Assembly: GCF_004339805.1 (NCBI RefSeq)
Contig: NZ_SLUI01000019.1
Location: 28,476 to 92,475 of the forward strand
From: Anaerospora hongkongensis
Lineage (GTDB): Bacteria > Bacillota > Negativicutes > Sporomusales > DSM-15969
Direction of reading: 5' to 3'
DNA length: 64,000 nt
A program made the position numbers and the translations under genes. The notes under the pieces are model-generated. The model was given only the letters and a program-made list of their open reading frames with translations, ran no database searches and was not told the origin of the DNA. Within the stretch, counting starts at the first letter, position 1, and each line of letters starts with the position of its first letter. This document shows, one piece after another, positions 26,309 through 37,183 of this stretch.

Positions 26309-27562
26309 TTACTTAACCCGGATAATATTTGCTCCCAGCCCTTGCAGTTTGGCAACAAGATTATCATAACCGCGATCAATATGGTGGAGGTAGCCCACTT
26401 CGGTTTGGCCATCGGCAACAAGTCCGGCAAGTACTAAGGCAGCTCCTGCTCTTAAATCGGTGGCTTTCACCGGACATCCCAGCAGACGGCATGAGCCTTC
26501 GACAACAGCACTGCGGCCCTCAATTTTAATATTGGCGCCCATTCGTTTTAGCTCGTCCACATGCATGAAACGATTTTCAAATACCGTCTCGGTTACCACA
26601 CTGGTCCCCCGTGCAACGGTGGTTAAAGCCATAAATTGGGCCTGCATATCGGTAGGAAAACCAGGATAGGGCAATGTTTTAATGTCTACAGAACGTAAGA
26701 CCCCCGTACCGGTCACCCGGACACCATCGACATCTTCTTCAATTTTGACACCGGCTTCCTTCAGCTTGGCTACTACCGGTTTTAAGTGCTCGGTCAGTGC
26801 GTTTTCAATATAAACATCGCCGTCGGTCATTGCCGCCGCCACCATATAAGTTCCGGCTTCAATACGGTCCGGAATAACAGTATGCGTACAGCCGCGTAAT
26901 TCATCCGTGCCCTCAATGCGGATCACATTCGTTCCGGCACCGCGAATCCGGGCACCCATTGCATTAAGGAAGTTCGCCAAATCGACAATCTCCGGCTCCT
27001 CGGCAGGGTTTTCCAAGATGGTCTGTCCCTTTGCCATGGAAGCGGCCATCAGAATATTCTCGGTCGCTCCGACACTGGGGAAATCGAGGTAAATTCTTGC
27101 TCCCGTGAGCCCATGAGGAGCCCGGGCCTCTACATAGCCATGCCCCAGTTCAATTTCGGCGCCTAGAGCTTCAAACCCCTTTAAATGCAGGTCAATCGGC
27201 CTGGTGCCAATCGCACATCCGCCAGGCAGGGAGATTTTAGCTCTTCCCCGCCGTGCCAGAAGCGGTCCCATCACCAGAAAAGAGGCTCTCATTTTACGGA
27301 CCAGCTCATACGGCGCTTCGCAGCTGGTTATATTGGTGCTATCAATCACCAGGGCATCTTCATCATGCGATACCGATACGCCTAAATGCTCAATTACTTC
27401 CGAAATGGTGCGTACATCCTCCAGATTAGGAGCCTCCAGCAGCCTGCTCGGCGTCGTTCCCAGGAGCGACGCTGCAATAATCGGCAGCACGGCATTTTTT
27501 GCACCGCTGACTTTTACAGTACCTGTCAGCTTTTTTCCCCCAGTAATAATTAATTTTTCCAA
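26309..27562 (-). CDS. murA: MurA, UDP-N-acetylglucosamine 1-carboxyvinyltransferase
   Basis: 417 aa. It catalyses the first committed step of peptidoglycan synthesis, transferring enolpyruvate from PEP to UDP-GlcNAc in the cytoplasm. The catalytic loop reads [11 protein letters not shown], with the PEP-adduct cysteine near residue 117 (the fosfomycin target). [16 protein letters not shown] at the N-terminus and [16 protein letters not shown] near 300 are family hallmarks. It lies between the ywmB-like gene and spoIID, the same order as in Bacillus. A terminator follows immediately. Confidence 0.97.
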   Translation of the reverse strand: MEKLIITGGKKLTGTVKVSGAKNAVLPIIAASLLGTTPSRLLEAPNLEDVRTISEVIEHLGVSVSHDEDALVIDSTNITSCEAPYELVRKMRASFLVMGPLLARRGRAKISLPGGCAIGTRPIDLHLKGFEALGAEIELGHGYVEARAPHGLTGARIYLDFPSVGATENILMAASMAKGQTILENPAEEPEIVDLANFLNAMGARIRGAGTNVIRIEGTDELRGCTHTVIPDRIEAGTYMVAAAMTDGDVYIENALTEHLKPVVAKLKEAGVKIEEDVDGVRVTGTGVLRSVDIKTLPYPGFPTDMQAQFMALTTVARGTSVVTETVFENRFMHVDELKRMGANIKIEGRSAVVEGSCRLLGCPVKATDLRAGAALVLAGLVADGQTEVGYLHHIDRGYDNLVAKLQGLGANIIRVK

Positions 27563-27624
27563 AGACGGTTCCTCCCAAAGAATAGCTGCAATTCCCTTAA
27601 CAGCCTAAACTTAGCTTACTAGTA

Positions 27625-28386
27625 TCAGTATTCCTGCGTAATAACCGGCGAGCCAATTAGAATATAAGTGCGATTGTCTGTTAGACTGTAGCGTACCGCC
27701 ATGTTCACATTCATTTCTTTCCCATTGATCTCAAGCTTTTCTGCCAACAGCGGCGAATAACCGCTCATGCTGAGATAATGAGAATCGCTGACCGTATCTT
27801 GCACAGAAGCATGAATCGCGGAAAAAGCATTATTAAGCCGGATATGGTATTGTCCATCCTCTAGTCTACCATCAATCCAGCCTACCAGGCAAGTGGATAT
27901 ACGCGGAGAACCGTTATTCGCAGTAATAAAAGTCCTTATTTTTTCCTCCCAGCCCTGATGAATCTGTTCAGCAGCCGCTTCAATATTAACGACCAGATAC
28001 ACTTCAGGCTGCTTATTGTGCTGAGATGGATATAAAATTTGGGCAATTACAGCTCCACGAAACTGCTCTCGCTTAACATCGGCCCTGAGCAGCTTATGAC
28101 GGTCTGAAGAACTGCTGCTGAAGGTAACTTCTTCGGGAGAAATGTTCAACTGACTCATTCCTGCCTGAACCAGTGCCATCATTTGTTCATCTGTTCCGTC
28201 TGTCCACGGCAGAATAGCCCAGCCGTGCAGCGTAATCTGTGCTGTTTTGGCCCCGGTTGCCTCCATCGCAGCCATCAGCGGCTCTATTGTCATTGTAGTA
28301 ACGGCTGGGCTGTAGCTTCTTCCGGCCAGTAATACCGCCATCATAATCAGCGGCAGAAAAAATAAAGCATATTTAGTAGTACGCAT
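27625..28386 (-). CDS. YwmB-like protein
   Basis: 253 aa. A hydrophobic signal or anchor lies at about 6-22. The rest is an alpha/beta domain that I assign to the YwmB (TATA-box-binding-like) family from its pattern and location. LHGWAILPW near residue 55 and the terminal strand SLTDNRTYILIGSPVITQEY resemble the family. Its role in Bacillus is poorly defined. It sits 62 nt upstream of murA, in the same order as ywmB-murAA. It is the last gene of the minus-strand sporulation block; rmlB diverges from it. Confidence 0.78.
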   Translation of the reverse strand: MRTTKYALFFLPLIMMAVLLAGRSYSPAVTTMTIEPLMAAMEATGAKTAQITLHGWAILPWTDGTDEQMMALVQAGMSQLNISPEEVTFSSSSSDRHKLLRADVKREQFRGAVIAQILYPSQHNKQPEVYLVVNIEAAAEQIHQGWEEKIRTFITANNGSPRISTCLVGWIDGRLEDGQYHIRLNNAFSAIHASVQDTVSDSHYLSMSGYSPLLAEKLEINGKEMNVNMAVRYSLTDNRTYILIGSPVITQEY

Positions 28387-28470
28387 TTCCTCACCCTCAA
28401 CTTACAAAATATATACAATCTCATTGTTGCCAGTTTTCGGATCAGTTATGCGAAAAGCAATAGAAAGATA

Positions 28471-28502
28471 CTGCCTCAAAATGTATTGGGGCAGCTTTTT
28501 TT
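28471..28502 (+). terminator. Terminator-like hairpin upstream of rmlB
   Basis: CTGCCTCA pairs with TGGGGCAG (one G-T pair), and a run of seven T follows on the plus strand. No plus-strand gene lies before it. It is therefore a remnant, the end of an unannotated transcript, or an attenuator in a long rml leader. Confidence 0.5.
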
Positions 28503-28608
28503 GTGAAAACGGTTCTAACGTATTAGATGGAAAATAAAATGGTAATAGTGTAGAGCCATGATAGAAAGTGTCGTTTTTTAAAACTATATTGTCTTTTAAG
28601 GAGGTAAA

Positions 28609-29673
28609 GTGCGAACGATAATTGTTACCGGCGGAGCCGGATTTATTGGCAGTAATTTTGTCCGTTTCCTGTTAAAACAGCGCGTGGATCTGCAAATTGT
28701 CATTTTAGATAAGCTTACCTATGCCGGTAATCTGACTTCTCTTGCCTGCGTGGCAACGAATTCCCGGTGCACATTTGTCCACGGCGATATATGCAACACA
28801 GAGCTACTTTTAACATTGCTTACCGGCTATCAGCCCGCCGCAGTTGTCCACTTTGCTGCAGAGTCTCACGTGGACCGCTCCATTGATGCTCCGGCAGAGT
28901 TCATCCGCACCAACATTACCGGCACCTTTACCCTGCTGGAAGCCGTCCGCCATTACCTGGCGGATAGACCGGAAAAGGAAAAAAGCGAATTCCGGTTCCT
29001 TCATGTGTCAACAGATGAGGTCTACGGCTCCTTAGGCCCAGCCGGTTACTTTACGGAAGAAACCTCCTATGCACCAAACTCTCCCTATTCGGCCTCTAAA
29101 GCCTCTTCCGATCATCTCGTGAGAGCCTACCACCACACCTACGGATTACCGGTATTACTGACAAACTGCTCGAATAACTACGGACCATACCAGTTTCCCG
29201 AAAAGCTAATCCCCTTAATGCTGCGCAATGCTTTGAAAGGTGCCCCCCTCCCCGTATACGGTACGGGGCAGAATGTGCGGGACTGGTTATATGTAGAAGA
29301 CCATTGTAGAGCCATCTTAACGGTGCTGGAAAAAGGAAGAGCGGGCGAAAAGTACAATATCGGCGGTCATAATGAGAAAACCAATTTAGAGATTGTCCAT
29401 ACGCTGTGCGGTATTTTAGATAACAAGAGCCCCCGAGCGGACGGTAAAGCCTATTGCGAGCAGATCGTGTTTGTAAAAGATCGTCCCGGCCATGACCTGC
29501 GCTATGCAATTGATGCTTCCAAAATACAAAAAGAGCTGGGTTGGGTACCTGCAGAAACATTTGAAACAGGTATTGTCAAAACAGTGGACTGGTATTTAGC
29601 CAATCAGGATTGGTGCAGGCAGATTGAAGATGGCAGCTATCAGCAGGCAAGGCTGACCATGCTAAAAAACTGA
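28609..29673 (+). CDS. rmlB: RmlB, dTDP-glucose 4,6-dehydratase
   Basis: 354-aa extended short-chain dehydrogenase, second step of dTDP-L-rhamnose synthesis. The NAD motif GGAGFIGSN lies at the N-terminus. [13 protein letters not shown] and the catalytic STDEVYG triad region near 135 follow, then [10 protein letters not shown] with the Tyr/Lys pair. [14 protein letters not shown] is typical of RmlB. The start is a GTG, 4 nt after AAGGAGG. It heads the plus-strand operon rmlB-A-C-D. Confidence 0.96.
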   Translation: MRTIIVTGGAGFIGSNFVRFLLKQRVDLQIVILDKLTYAGNLTSLACVATNSRCTFVHGDICNTELLLTLLTGYQPAAVVHFAAESHVDRSIDAPAEFIRTNITGTFTLLEAVRHYLADRPEKEKSEFRFLHVSTDEVYGSLGPAGYFTEETSYAPNSPYSASKASSDHLVRAYHHTYGLPVLLTNCSNNYGPYQFPEKLIPLMLRNALKGAPLPVYGTGQNVRDWLYVEDHCRAILTVLEKGRAGEKYNIGGHNEKTNLEIVHTLCGILDNKSPRADGKAYCEQIVFVKDRPGHDLRYAIDASKIQKELGWVPAETFETGIVKTVDWYLANQDWCRQIEDGSYQQARLTMLKN

Positions 29674-29690
29674 AATTGCGGAGAAAAGAA

Positions 29691-30569
29691 ATGGCGATAA
29701 GAAAAGGAATCATTCTGGCAGGCGGATCGGGTACCCGGCTGTTCCCGATTACTCAGGCTGTCAGCAAACAATTGCTGCCGGTTTTTGATAAGCCGATGAT
29801 TTATTATCCGCTGACAACGCTAATGCTGGCCGGCATCCAGGATATACTGGTCATTACAACGCCCCGGGAACAAGCGTGTTTTCAGCAGCTGTTAGGGACC
29901 GGCAGCCAATGGGGCCTGAGCTTGTCTTATGCAGCTCAGCCGAATCCGGATGGGCTGGCCCAGGCCTTTTTAATTGGTGAGCACTTTATTGCCGGTGAGG
30001 GCTGTGCGTTAGTGTTAGGTGATAATATTTTTTACGGCTACGGGTTTAGTGAAAAGCTGCAAACAGCAGCACAGGATACCTTAGGGGCAACTGTTTTTGC
30101 CTATTGGGTAAAAGATCCTGAACGGTATGGTGTAGTAGAGTTTGATTCCGCCGGTCAGGCGGTCAGCCTGGAAGAAAAGCCCGAGCGGCCCACTTCTCAT
30201 TATGCGGTTACCGGTCTGTATTTTTACGACCACCAGGTGGTTGACTTGGCGAAGACAATTCGCCCTTCTGCCAGAGGCGAACTGGAGATTACTGATTTAA
30301 ACCGGTTATATCTGGAGCAGCAAACGCTGCGGGTAAAGACCCTGGGTCGCGGTTACGCCTGGCTGGATACGGGAACATACGATTCTCTTCTCCAGGCTTC
30401 CAACTATATTGCAACCCTTCAGGAACGACAGGGCTTAATGGTGGCCTGCCCCGAGGAAATCGCTTACCACAGGGGGTATATTTCCAAAAATGATCTGCTG
30501 GAAATAGGCAGTAAAATGAAGAAAAACAGCTATGGTCAATACTTGCTTAATCTACTCCAGGAAACTTAA
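29691..30569 (+). CDS. rmlA: RmlA, glucose-1-phosphate thymidylyltransferase
   Basis: 292 aa. It makes dTDP-glucose from dTTP and glucose-1-phosphate. The nucleotidyltransferase signature [16 protein letters not shown] lies at the N-terminus, followed by [28 protein letters not shown] (metal-binding Asp) and [20 protein letters not shown] are characteristic. I chose the ATG at 29691 because GGAG lies 8-9 nt upstream; the frame also opens at a TTG five codons earlier. It is 17 nt after rmlB. Confidence 0.96.
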   Translation: MAIRKGIILAGGSGTRLFPITQAVSKQLLPVFDKPMIYYPLTTLMLAGIQDILVITTPREQACFQQLLGTGSQWGLSLSYAAQPNPDGLAQAFLIGEHFIAGEGCALVLGDNIFYGYGFSEKLQTAAQDTLGATVFAYWVKDPERYGVVEFDSAGQAVSLEEKPERPTSHYAVTGLYFYDHQVVDLAKTIRPSARGELEITDLNRLYLEQQTLRVKTLGRGYAWLDTGTYDSLLQASNYIATLQERQGLMVACPEEIAYHRGYISKNDLLEIGSKMKKNSYGQYLLNLLQET

Positions 30570-30628
30570 GTCACAGCAAAGCTCCTCAGGTGTCCTAGAC
30601 TTTTACTGCTAAACAAGGGGGGTAAAGC

Positions 30629-31189
30629 GTGATTGTTATCGAAACAAACCTGCCGGAAGTTTTGCTTATCGAACCACAGGTATTTGGTGATAGCCGGGGA
30701 TATTTTTTTGAAACCTGGCAGCAGAACCGCTATGAAGCAATCGGCATCACCGAAAATTTTGTCCAGGATAATGTCTCTTTTTCATCACGGGGAGTGCTGC
30801 GGGGCTTGCATTATCAACATCCTCATTCACAGGGAAAGCTGGTTTCCGTACTGCAGGGAGAGGTTTTTGATGTCGCTGTGGATATTCGGATTGGTTCCCC
30901 CCGCTTTGGCCACTGGGCCGGTGTGTTTCTCTCAGAAACCAATCACCGTCAATTATGGGTGCCCCCCGGTTTTGCCCATGGTTTTTGCGTCACTAGCGAG
31001 TTTGCTTATTTCAGTTACAAGTGTACCGATTTATATACGCCTCAGGCTGAGGGAGGAATTATCTGGAATGATCCTGATATTGGCATTGCCTGGCCGCTTG
31101 AGGACGTGGTTCTGTCAGCCAAGGACTGCGTATATACCAGGCTGAAAGCTGTGGCTGCAGATAAACTGCCCATTTTTAAGGAGCGATAG
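30629..31189 (+). CDS. rmlC: RmlC, dTDP-4-dehydrorhamnose 3,5-epimerase
   Basis: 186-aa cupin epimerase. GDSRGYFFETWQ lies at the N-terminus. The catalytic histidine is in VLRGLHYQHP, and the core block reads QGKLVSVLQGEVFDVAVDIR. FAHGFCVTSEFAYFSYKCTDLYTPQAEGGI is the C-terminal hallmark, with the acid-base Tyr. The start is a GTG behind AAGGGGGG. It ends 1 nt before rmlD. Confidence 0.96.
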   Translation: MIVIETNLPEVLLIEPQVFGDSRGYFFETWQQNRYEAIGITENFVQDNVSFSSRGVLRGLHYQHPHSQGKLVSVLQGEVFDVAVDIRIGSPRFGHWAGVFLSETNHRQLWVPPGFAHGFCVTSEFAYFSYKCTDLYTPQAEGGIIWNDPDIGIAWPLEDVVLSAKDCVYTRLKAVAADKLPIFKER

Positions 31190-31190
31190 C

Positions 31191-32027
31191 ATGAAAGTAG
31201 CGGTTACCGGTGCTAACGGCCAGCTGGGAAAGGAAATTGCCAGGCAGGGAGCCAAGCACGAGCTTATTTTAACGGATTACGATACACTGGATGTTACCGA
31301 TTACTCAGCCGTTACGGCATTTATGAAAACAGTAAGACCAGACGCTGTTATACATTGTGCCGCCTATACCAATGTTGACGGCGCAGAAGCAGATTATGAC
31401 GGAGCATTCCGCATTAATGCGGTGGGCACGCAGAATTTGGCTGCAGGCTGTTTGGAAACGGCTGCCAGACTGGTATATATCAGTACCGATTACGTTTTTG
31501 ATGGTCAAACCCGGCAGCCTTACCGGGAATTTGATTCGGTCAATCCGCAAAATGTATATGGCATTACTAAGCGGCATGGGGAGGAGATTGTCAGACAGCT
31601 GCTGGGGCGTCACTATATTATCCGTACTGCCTGGCTGTACGGCGAGGGCAGTAACTTTGCCCGCACGATGCTCAATCTGGCTGCGAAAAACAGTACGCTG
31701 AAAGTAGTAAATGATCAGATTGGCACCCCCACTTCCACCGTTGACCTGGCACGAGCAATATACGCTCTACTAGCTACCGATGCTTATGGAACCTATCACG
31801 GCACATGCCAGGGTCAATGCTCCTGGTACGACTTTGCCTGTGAAATCTTTCGTCAAGCCGGTAAGCAGGTCAAAGTACTGCCTGTGACTACTGATGAATT
31901 TCCCCGGCCTGCCAAGCGGCCTGCCTATTCAGTCCTGGATAACTACATGCTGCGCATGACAATTGGTGATCCAATGCGCAATTGGCAAAATGCGCTGGCA
32001 GACTATATAAGCGGTTTAGACAAATAA
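31191..32027 (+). CDS. rmlD: RmlD, dTDP-4-dehydrorhamnose reductase
   Basis: 278-aa SDR enzyme for the last step to dTDP-L-rhamnose. The cofactor motif is TGANGQLGKEIA. CAAYTNVDGAE, YISTDYVFDG and the YGITKRHGEE Tyr/Lys pair follow. IRTAWLYGEGSNFARTML is typical. RBS GGAGCGATAGC overlaps the end of rmlC. It is the last gene of the operon and is followed by a hairpin terminator. Rhamnose is presumably destined for LPS, surface polysaccharide or flagellin glycosylation; no transferase is linked here. Confidence 0.95.
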   Translation: MKVAVTGANGQLGKEIARQGAKHELILTDYDTLDVTDYSAVTAFMKTVRPDAVIHCAAYTNVDGAEADYDGAFRINAVGTQNLAAGCLETAARLVYISTDYVFDGQTRQPYREFDSVNPQNVYGITKRHGEEIVRQLLGRHYIIRTAWLYGEGSNFARTMLNLAAKNSTLKVVNDQIGTPTSTVDLARAIYALLATDAYGTYHGTCQGQCSWYDFACEIFRQAGKQVKVLPVTTDEFPRPAKRPAYSVLDNYMLRMTIGDPMRNWQNALADYISGLDK

Positions 32028-32038
32028 GGTAATGATAA

Positions 32039-32086
32039 AGGGGTGTAGCAAAACTCTTTTGAAAAAAGAGCAAATGCGACACCCCT
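32039..32086 (+). terminator. Terminator-like hairpin after rmlD
   Basis: An outer 8-bp stem AGGGGTGT/ACACCCCT encloses an inner CTCTTTT/AAAAGAG stem. A weak T-tract lies a little downstream. A similar element follows flagellin at 63913-63957. Confidence 0.6.
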
Positions 32087-32099
32087 AAAAACCGCCTTT

Positions 32100-32279
32100 T
32101 TACTTTTGTCATCGAAACAAAAGTAACAAAAATTCTAGGCCTGTCTTGCAAAATGCTTGGAAAATGCTCAACTTACTAAAATTCGTAAAACTCGCTGCGC
32201 TCAAACAACCGAATTTCTTAACGTAAGCTGAACATTTCCCATCCTACGGACCGCATTTTTCCAGAAGGGCCGAAAGGAA
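32100..32279 (+). repeat. Dispersed hairpin repeat, family A copy 3
   Basis: It starts with TTACTTTTGT/ACAAAAGTAA, followed by TCTAGGCCTGTCTT and an apex AAACTCGCTGCGCTCAAACA, and ends CAGAAGGGCC. It has the same architecture as 12908-13087. Arm sequences differ but pair internally (GGAAAATGCTCAACTTA with TAAGCTGAACATTTCCC). It sits between the convergent ends of rmlD and pyrD. Confidence 0.75.
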
Positions 32280-32303
32280 CTAAGCTACAAGTAAGGTATT
32301 ATC

Positions 32304-33203
32304 TTATTGTAGTTTTCCGACTATATCATTGATATGCTGTAAATTTTTCTTTTGCAAATACTCCTGCATGCCTTGCGCAATATCGGCAGCAGCCCGTGGA
32401 TTTACGAGACTGGCGGTTCCAACGGAAACGGCAGCAGCCCCGGCCAGCATGAATTCCAGCGCATCTTCAGCCGTCATGATTCCCCCCATGCCAATTACCG
32501 GCACAGTAACTGCCTTAGCCACCTGCCACACCATCCTGAGTGCCACCGGTTTTACGGCCGGACCAGAAAGCCCGCCTACGACGTTCCCCAGTACGGGCCG
32601 CCACGAATGAATATCGATTGCCATCCCAAGCAGGGTGTTGATGAGCGAAACGGCATCAGCACCGGCCGCTTCCACGGCCTTCGCTACCGTGACAATATCC
32701 GTTACGTTAGGCGAAAGTTTCACAATAACAGGCAGTGAGGTATTATTTTTTACGGCCCGCGTCACAAGGGCTGCACTTTCAGGATCTACGCCAAAAGCCA
32801 AACAGCCATTCTTTACATTAGGACAGGAAATATTCACTTCCAGGCCTGCCACACCGGCAACGGTTAATTTTTTAGCCATCAAAGCATATTCTTCCACTGT
32901 ATTGCCTGAGATGTTGGCAATAACCGGTACATCATACTGCTTGAGCTGTGGCAGGATCGTTGCCAGAAACGCATCTACTCCCGGGTTTTCCAGGCCGATG
33001 GAGTTCAGCATGCCGGAGGGAGTTTCCGCGATACGCCGCCCCTGATTACCGCTGCGTGCTTCCAGCGTCAGTCCTTTAACGGCTATAGCCCCTATCTCAT
33101 TTAAATCAATAAAGTCTTTGTATTCGAGACCAAAGCCAAACGTACCCGATGCAGCGATAACGGGTGTTTTCATGTGAATTCCGGCAACTGTAACAGCTAG
33201 CAT
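32304..33203 (-). CDS. pyrD: PyrD, dihydroorotate dehydrogenase B catalytic subunit
   Basis: 299-aa FMN enzyme that oxidises dihydroorotate to orotate. Family 1B features are present: SCPNVKNG (about residue 130, containing the active-site Cys), [20 protein letters not shown] and [20 protein letters not shown] for FMN phosphate. Pairing with pyrK shows that it is the NAD-linked B type. Its ATG overlaps the pyrK stop by 7 nt. It is the last gene of the pyrimidine operon. Confidence 0.97.
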   Translation of the reverse strand: MLAVTVAGIHMKTPVIAASGTFGFGLEYKDFIDLNEIGAIAVKGLTLEARSGNQGRRIAETPSGMLNSIGLENPGVDAFLATILPQLKQYDVPVIANISGNTVEEYALMAKKLTVAGVAGLEVNISCPNVKNGCLAFGVDPESAALVTRAVKNNTSLPVIVKLSPNVTDIVTVAKAVEAAGADAVSLINTLLGMAIDIHSWRPVLGNVVGGLSGPAVKPVALRMVWQVAKAVTVPVIGMGGIMTAEDALEFMLAGAAAVSVGTASLVNPRAAADIAQGMQEYLQKKNLQHINDIVGKLQ

Positions 33204-33970
33204 CCGCTAATTACCTCCCCGGCCTCAAAAACAGGCCCTTCCGTACATACTTTGCGCCGCCTGCCGTCTGTTCCTGCACAGCTGCAGGCCAGACAACCGC
33301 CAAGGCCGCAGGCCATAAATTCCTCCAGCGACACCTGGCAGGCAATCGCATACTGGCTTGCCAGCCGCGCCACTTGTTCCATCATCGGACGGGGGCCGCA
33401 GGTGTAAATCCGGTCAAAATGTCCGGTCCGGAGGAGTTCAGGCAGTACATCAACCGTATAGCCTTTGGTCCCTGCCGTCCCATCATCCGTTGTCAGCTGT
33501 AGTTGATCACAGACAGGCCGAAAAACCTCTTCCCAGAACAATTCATCCTTTGTTCTTCCCCCCATGAGTACAGTAGTGGGACGGGGGCAAAGCGCTTGGG
33601 CCAGATATACGAGCGGCGCAAGCCCCATCCCGCCGCCGATGAGCAGCGGACGCTCGCAATCCAGTACAAAACCTTTTCCCAGCGGCCCCAGGCAGTCGAG
33701 ATGCACCCCTGCGGGAACACCGGAAAGGTAAGCTGTTCCTCCGCCAACGATCCGGTAAATCAGTTCGATCGTTCCTGATGACCTATCTGCATTGGCGATG
33801 CTGATTGGTCTTCTTAACAGTGGCGCTGTAAGATTATTAACTTTCAGATGAACAAATTGACCGGGCTGAGCAGCTGCTGCCATCTGCGGTGCATGGATAA
33901 CCAGCCGGTATACACCGGCTGCAATCAATTCATTCGCAACTACCAATGCGTCTTCCATCCTAGCAGCCAA
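33197..33970 (-). CDS. pyrK: PyrK, dihydroorotate dehydrogenase B electron transfer subunit
   Basis: 257-aa ferredoxin-reductase-like subunit that passes electrons from PyrD to NAD. The FAD motif LLRRPISIA lies near 53. [16 protein letters not shown] starts the NAD fold. The cysteine cluster for a [2Fe-2S] centre reads [11 protein letters not shown] followed by a further C about 12 residues on. The start is set by the RBS: AGGAGG lies 8 nt before a TTG at 33970, whereas the ATG at 33958 is too far away. It abuts carB with no gap. Confidence 0.95.
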   Translation of the reverse strand: MAARMEDALVVANELIAAGVYRLVIHAPQMAAAAQPGQFVHLKVNNLTAPLLRRPISIANADRSSGTIELIYRIVGGGTAYLSGVPAGVHLDCLGPLGKGFVLDCERPLLIGGGMGLAPLVYLAQALCPRPTTVLMGGRTKDELFWEEVFRPVCDQLQLTTDDGTAGTKGYTVDVLPELLRTGHFDRIYTCGPRPMMEQVARLASQYAIACQVSLEEFMACGLGGCLACSCAGTDGRRRKVCTEGPVFEAGEVISGC

Positions 33971-36900
33971 CTAATTCTCCTCCTTTATATAGTCCTGTAA
34001 GGCTTTTACTCTGACAATATTCTTCCCTTTTGTTAATTCCAGTACATTGAGCATTTCCCTTGCTGTGTCAATGGAGGTAAGGCAGGGCACGGCGTGTTCA
34101 ACGGCAGCACGGCGGATTTTAAAGCCATCCCGCTCAGGCAGCTTTCCTCTGGTTAACGTGTTGACTACCATATGAATGTGACCATCTTTAATATAGTCGG
34201 CAATATTGCGGCCTTCTTCATGTACTTTGTGTACCTGCTCCACCTCAAGGCCAAGCTGGCGCAAATGACCGGCAGTACCCGATGTTGCCGCCAAACGGTA
34301 GCCAAGCTGCACAAACCGTTGTGCCAGTGCACCGGCCTCCTCTTTATCCCGGTCGGCAACCGTCAATAATACAGTCCCTGCTGCCGGTATATTCATGCCA
34401 GCAGCAGTAACTGCCTTATAGAGGGCAGCGCCATACTGGTGGTCGATTCCCATAACCTCGCCGGTCGATTTCATCTCCGGCCCCAGTGATATCTCGACAA
34501 GCCCCATTTTAGCAAAGGAGAAGACCGGTGCTTTAACGGCAATGTACGGTCTGTTTGGCAGCAAGCCCGAAGACCAGCCCATACCGGCTAAAGTGTCGCC
34601 AAGCGCAATCCTTGTAGCAAGCTTTACCATCGGTACACCGGTCACTTTGCTCAGGAAAGGAATGGTACGGCTGGAGCGTGGATTCACTTCCAGAACATAT
34701 ACCTCATCATTGACAACTACATATTGGATGTTAATCACGCCGCGGATTGCAAGTCCTAGTGCCAGCGAGCGCGTGTAAGCGGCAATAGTGGCGATTACTT
34801 CCTGGCTTAGATTCTGCGGTGGGTAAACGGCTATGCTGTCTCCGGAGTGGACACCGGCCCGTTCAATGTGTTCCATAATTCCCGGAATCAATACATCCTG
34901 CCCGTCGGCAATTGCATCGACTTCCACTTCCCGGCCCACCATGTAGCGATCAATGAGGACCGGATGCTCAGGTGAAGCATGGACAGCCTCGGTAAGGTAG
35001 CTGAGCAATTCGTCGTCATGGTAAACGATTTCCATAGCACGGCCGCCCAGTACATAAGAAGGACGAACAATCAGCGGATAACCGAGCTCTTTAGCTGCCT
35101 GAAGCGCTTCGTCTACTCCTGTTACACTGGCTCCTCTAGGTCGCGGAATTTGCAGCTCTTCCAGGAGTTGGTCAAATTTCTCCCGATTTTCCGCTCTGTC
35201 AATATTATCTACACTTGTTCCTTTTATTGCCACCCCGGCCTGATACAGCGGTGCCGCCAGATTAATGGCCGTTTGCCCGCCAAATTGAACGATGACACCT
35301 TCCGGCTGTTCTTTCGCAACAATATTCAAAACATCTTCCGGTGTAAGCGGTTCAAAGTAGAGACTGTCGGATGTATCAAAATCGGTGCTCACCGTTTCGG
35401 GATTATTATTGATAATAACGGAATTTACGCCCGCTTCTCTCAGTGCCCAGGCTGAGTGAACCGAACAATAGTCAAATTCGATTCCCTGCCCGATCCGGAT
35501 AGGCCCCGAACCAAGCACCAGCACCTTGCGCCCGTTTAACGGCGTAACCTCATCCTGCTCGGTATAAGTTGAGTAATAATAGGGAGTAAGTGATTCAAAT
35601 TCCGCAGCACACGTATCTACCATCTTGTAACTGGGAGTTACATGAAGTTCGGACCTCAGCTTTCTAATCGAGGCTTCATCACTGCCTGTAAAACGGGCAA
35701 CGGCCCGGTCGGAAAAGCCGGCCTTTTTTACTTCAGTCAGCAATCCGGCACTTAGTGTCCCGCCGCCGAGCTGCTGTTCCAGCGTCACAATCCGGTTAAT
35801 TTTCTCTATAAAGAACCGGTCAATACCGGTGATTTTTCGAATTTCATCACTCAGTACACCCTGACGAAGAGCTTGGGCAACAACAAAGATTCGCTCATCA
35901 TCCGCACTATGCAATTGCTTGATTATCTCTTGTTTGGACAGTTCAGCCAAGGCAGGCAGCTCCAAATGGTTCAGGCCGATTTCCAGCGAACGGATCGCTT
36001 TCAGCAATGCACCCTCAAAGGACCGGTCAATCGCCATCACTTCACCGGTTGCTTTCATTTGTGTTCCCAGTGTGCGGTCAGCCAGATTAAATTTATCAAA
36101 AGGCCAGCGGGGGAATTTGACTACGACATAATCAAGGGCCGGTTCAAAACAAGCTTTTGTTTTGCCTGTTACCGCATTCTCGATCTCATCCAGCCGGTAA
36201 CCAATTGCAACCTTCGCAGCCACCTTGGCGATCGGATAGCCGGTTGCCTTGGAAGCCAGGGCACTGGAGCGGCTGACACGGGGATTGACTTCGATGACGT
36301 AGTACCGGTCACTTAATGGGTCGAGCGCATATTGAACGTTACAGCCGCCTTCAATGCCCAGCGAACGGATAATCCTGAGCGATGCCGTCCGGAGCAGCTG
36401 ATACTCATGATCACTCAGCGTCTGTGAGGGGGCAGTGACAATACTGTCACCGGTATGAATACCCACGGGATCAAAGTTTTCCATATTACAGATAATGATG
36501 CAATTATCGGCACCATCACGCATCACTTCGTATTCAATTTCTTTCCAGCCGGCCACACTGCGCTCAACCAGAATTTGCCCGATCGGACTGTGAAGAATGC
36601 CTTTTTGTGCAATATCTATGAGTTCCTCTACTGTATGTGCGATGCCGCCGCCCGTACCGCCCATGGTATACGCAGGCCGGACAATCACCGGATAGCCGAT
36701 TTGCCCGGCAAAGGCCAGCGCATCTTCAACAGCTTCAATAATGGCACTTTCCGGTACGGGTTGACCAATACTTTGCATGGTTTCTTTAAACAGTTCCCGG
36801 TCTTCCGCTTTTTTTATCGCTGCTAAAGGAGTTCCTAACAGTTGTACGCCATATTCAGCCAATACGCCCCGTTCGGCAAGTTTGACCGCCATATTAAGGC

Positions 36901-37183
36901 CAACCTGTCCTCCCAGTGTTGCCAGCAGGCCGTCAGGTAATTCCTTACGAATGACTTCTGCCACAAAATCAGCGGTAAGCGGCTCAATATACACCCTGTC
37001 GGCCATATCCGCATCTGTCATAATTGTAGCAGGGTTGCTGTTGATCAGCACCACTTCCAGTCCTTCTTCCCGTAAAGCCCGGCAAGCCTGTGTCCCGGCA
37101 TAGTCAAATTCGGCTGCCTGACCAATGATGATCGGCCCGGAGCCAATTACCAGTACTTTACGCAGGTTGGTTAATTTGGGCAT
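33971..37183 (-). CDS. carB: CarB, carbamoyl phosphate synthase large subunit
   Basis: 1070 aa. Two homologous ATP-grasp synthetase halves (about 1-400 and 545-935) each begin with a [17 protein letters not shown]-type motif. An oligomerisation domain lies between them, and a C-terminal allosteric MGS-like domain follows (about 935-1070). It makes carbamoyl phosphate from bicarbonate, ATP and glutamine-derived ammonia. The start overlaps carA by 26 nt. The gene is complete and ends directly against pyrK. Confidence 0.97.
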   Translation of the reverse strand: MPKLTNLRKVLVIGSGPIIIGQAAEFDYAGTQACRALREEGLEVVLINSNPATIMTDADMADRVYIEPLTADFVAEVIRKELPDGLLATLGGQVGLNMAVKLAERGVLAEYGVQLLGTPLAAIKKAEDRELFKETMQSIGQPVPESAIIEAVEDALAFAGQIGYPVIVRPAYTMGGTGGGIAHTVEELIDIAQKGILHSPIGQILVERSVAGWKEIEYEVMRDGADNCIIICNMENFDPVGIHTGDSIVTAPSQTLSDHEYQLLRTASLRIIRSLGIEGGCNVQYALDPLSDRYYVIEVNPRVSRSSALASKATGYPIAKVAAKVAIGYRLDEIENAVTGKTKACFEPALDYVVVKFPRWPFDKFNLADRTLGTQMKATGEVMAIDRSFEGALLKAIRSLEIGLNHLELPALAELSKQEIIKQLHSADDERIFVVAQALRQGVLSDEIRKITGIDRFFIEKINRIVTLEQQLGGGTLSAGLLTEVKKAGFSDRAVARFTGSDEASIRKLRSELHVTPSYKMVDTCAAEFESLTPYYYSTYTEQDEVTPLNGRKVLVLGSGPIRIGQGIEFDYCSVHSAWALREAGVNSVIINNNPETVSTDFDTSDSLYFEPLTPEDVLNIVAKEQPEGVIVQFGGQTAINLAAPLYQAGVAIKGTSVDNIDRAENREKFDQLLEELQIPRPRGASVTGVDEALQAAKELGYPLIVRPSYVLGGRAMEIVYHDDELLSYLTEAVHASPEHPVLIDRYMVGREVEVDAIADGQDVLIPGIMEHIERAGVHSGDSIAVYPPQNLSQEVIATIAAYTRSLALGLAIRGVINIQYVVVNDEVYVLEVNPRSSRTIPFLSKVTGVPMVKLATRIALGDTLAGMGWSSGLLPNRPYIAVKAPVFSFAKMGLVEISLGPEMKSTGEVMGIDHQYGAALYKAVTAAGMNIPAAGTVLLTVADRDKEEAGALAQRFVQLGYRLAATSGTAGHLRQLGLEVEQVHKVHEEGRNIADYIKDGHIHMVVNTLTRGKLPERDGFKIRRAAVEHAVPCLTSIDTAREMLNVLELTKGKNIVRVKALQDYIKEEN

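Noticed and set aside
29096..29560. 154-codon minus-strand open frame
   Set aside because: It overlaps rmlB, which has clear domain motifs on the other strand.
30633..31145. 170-codon plus-strand open frame in a second frame of rmlC
   Set aside because: It is a shadow of rmlC; no motif and no RBS.
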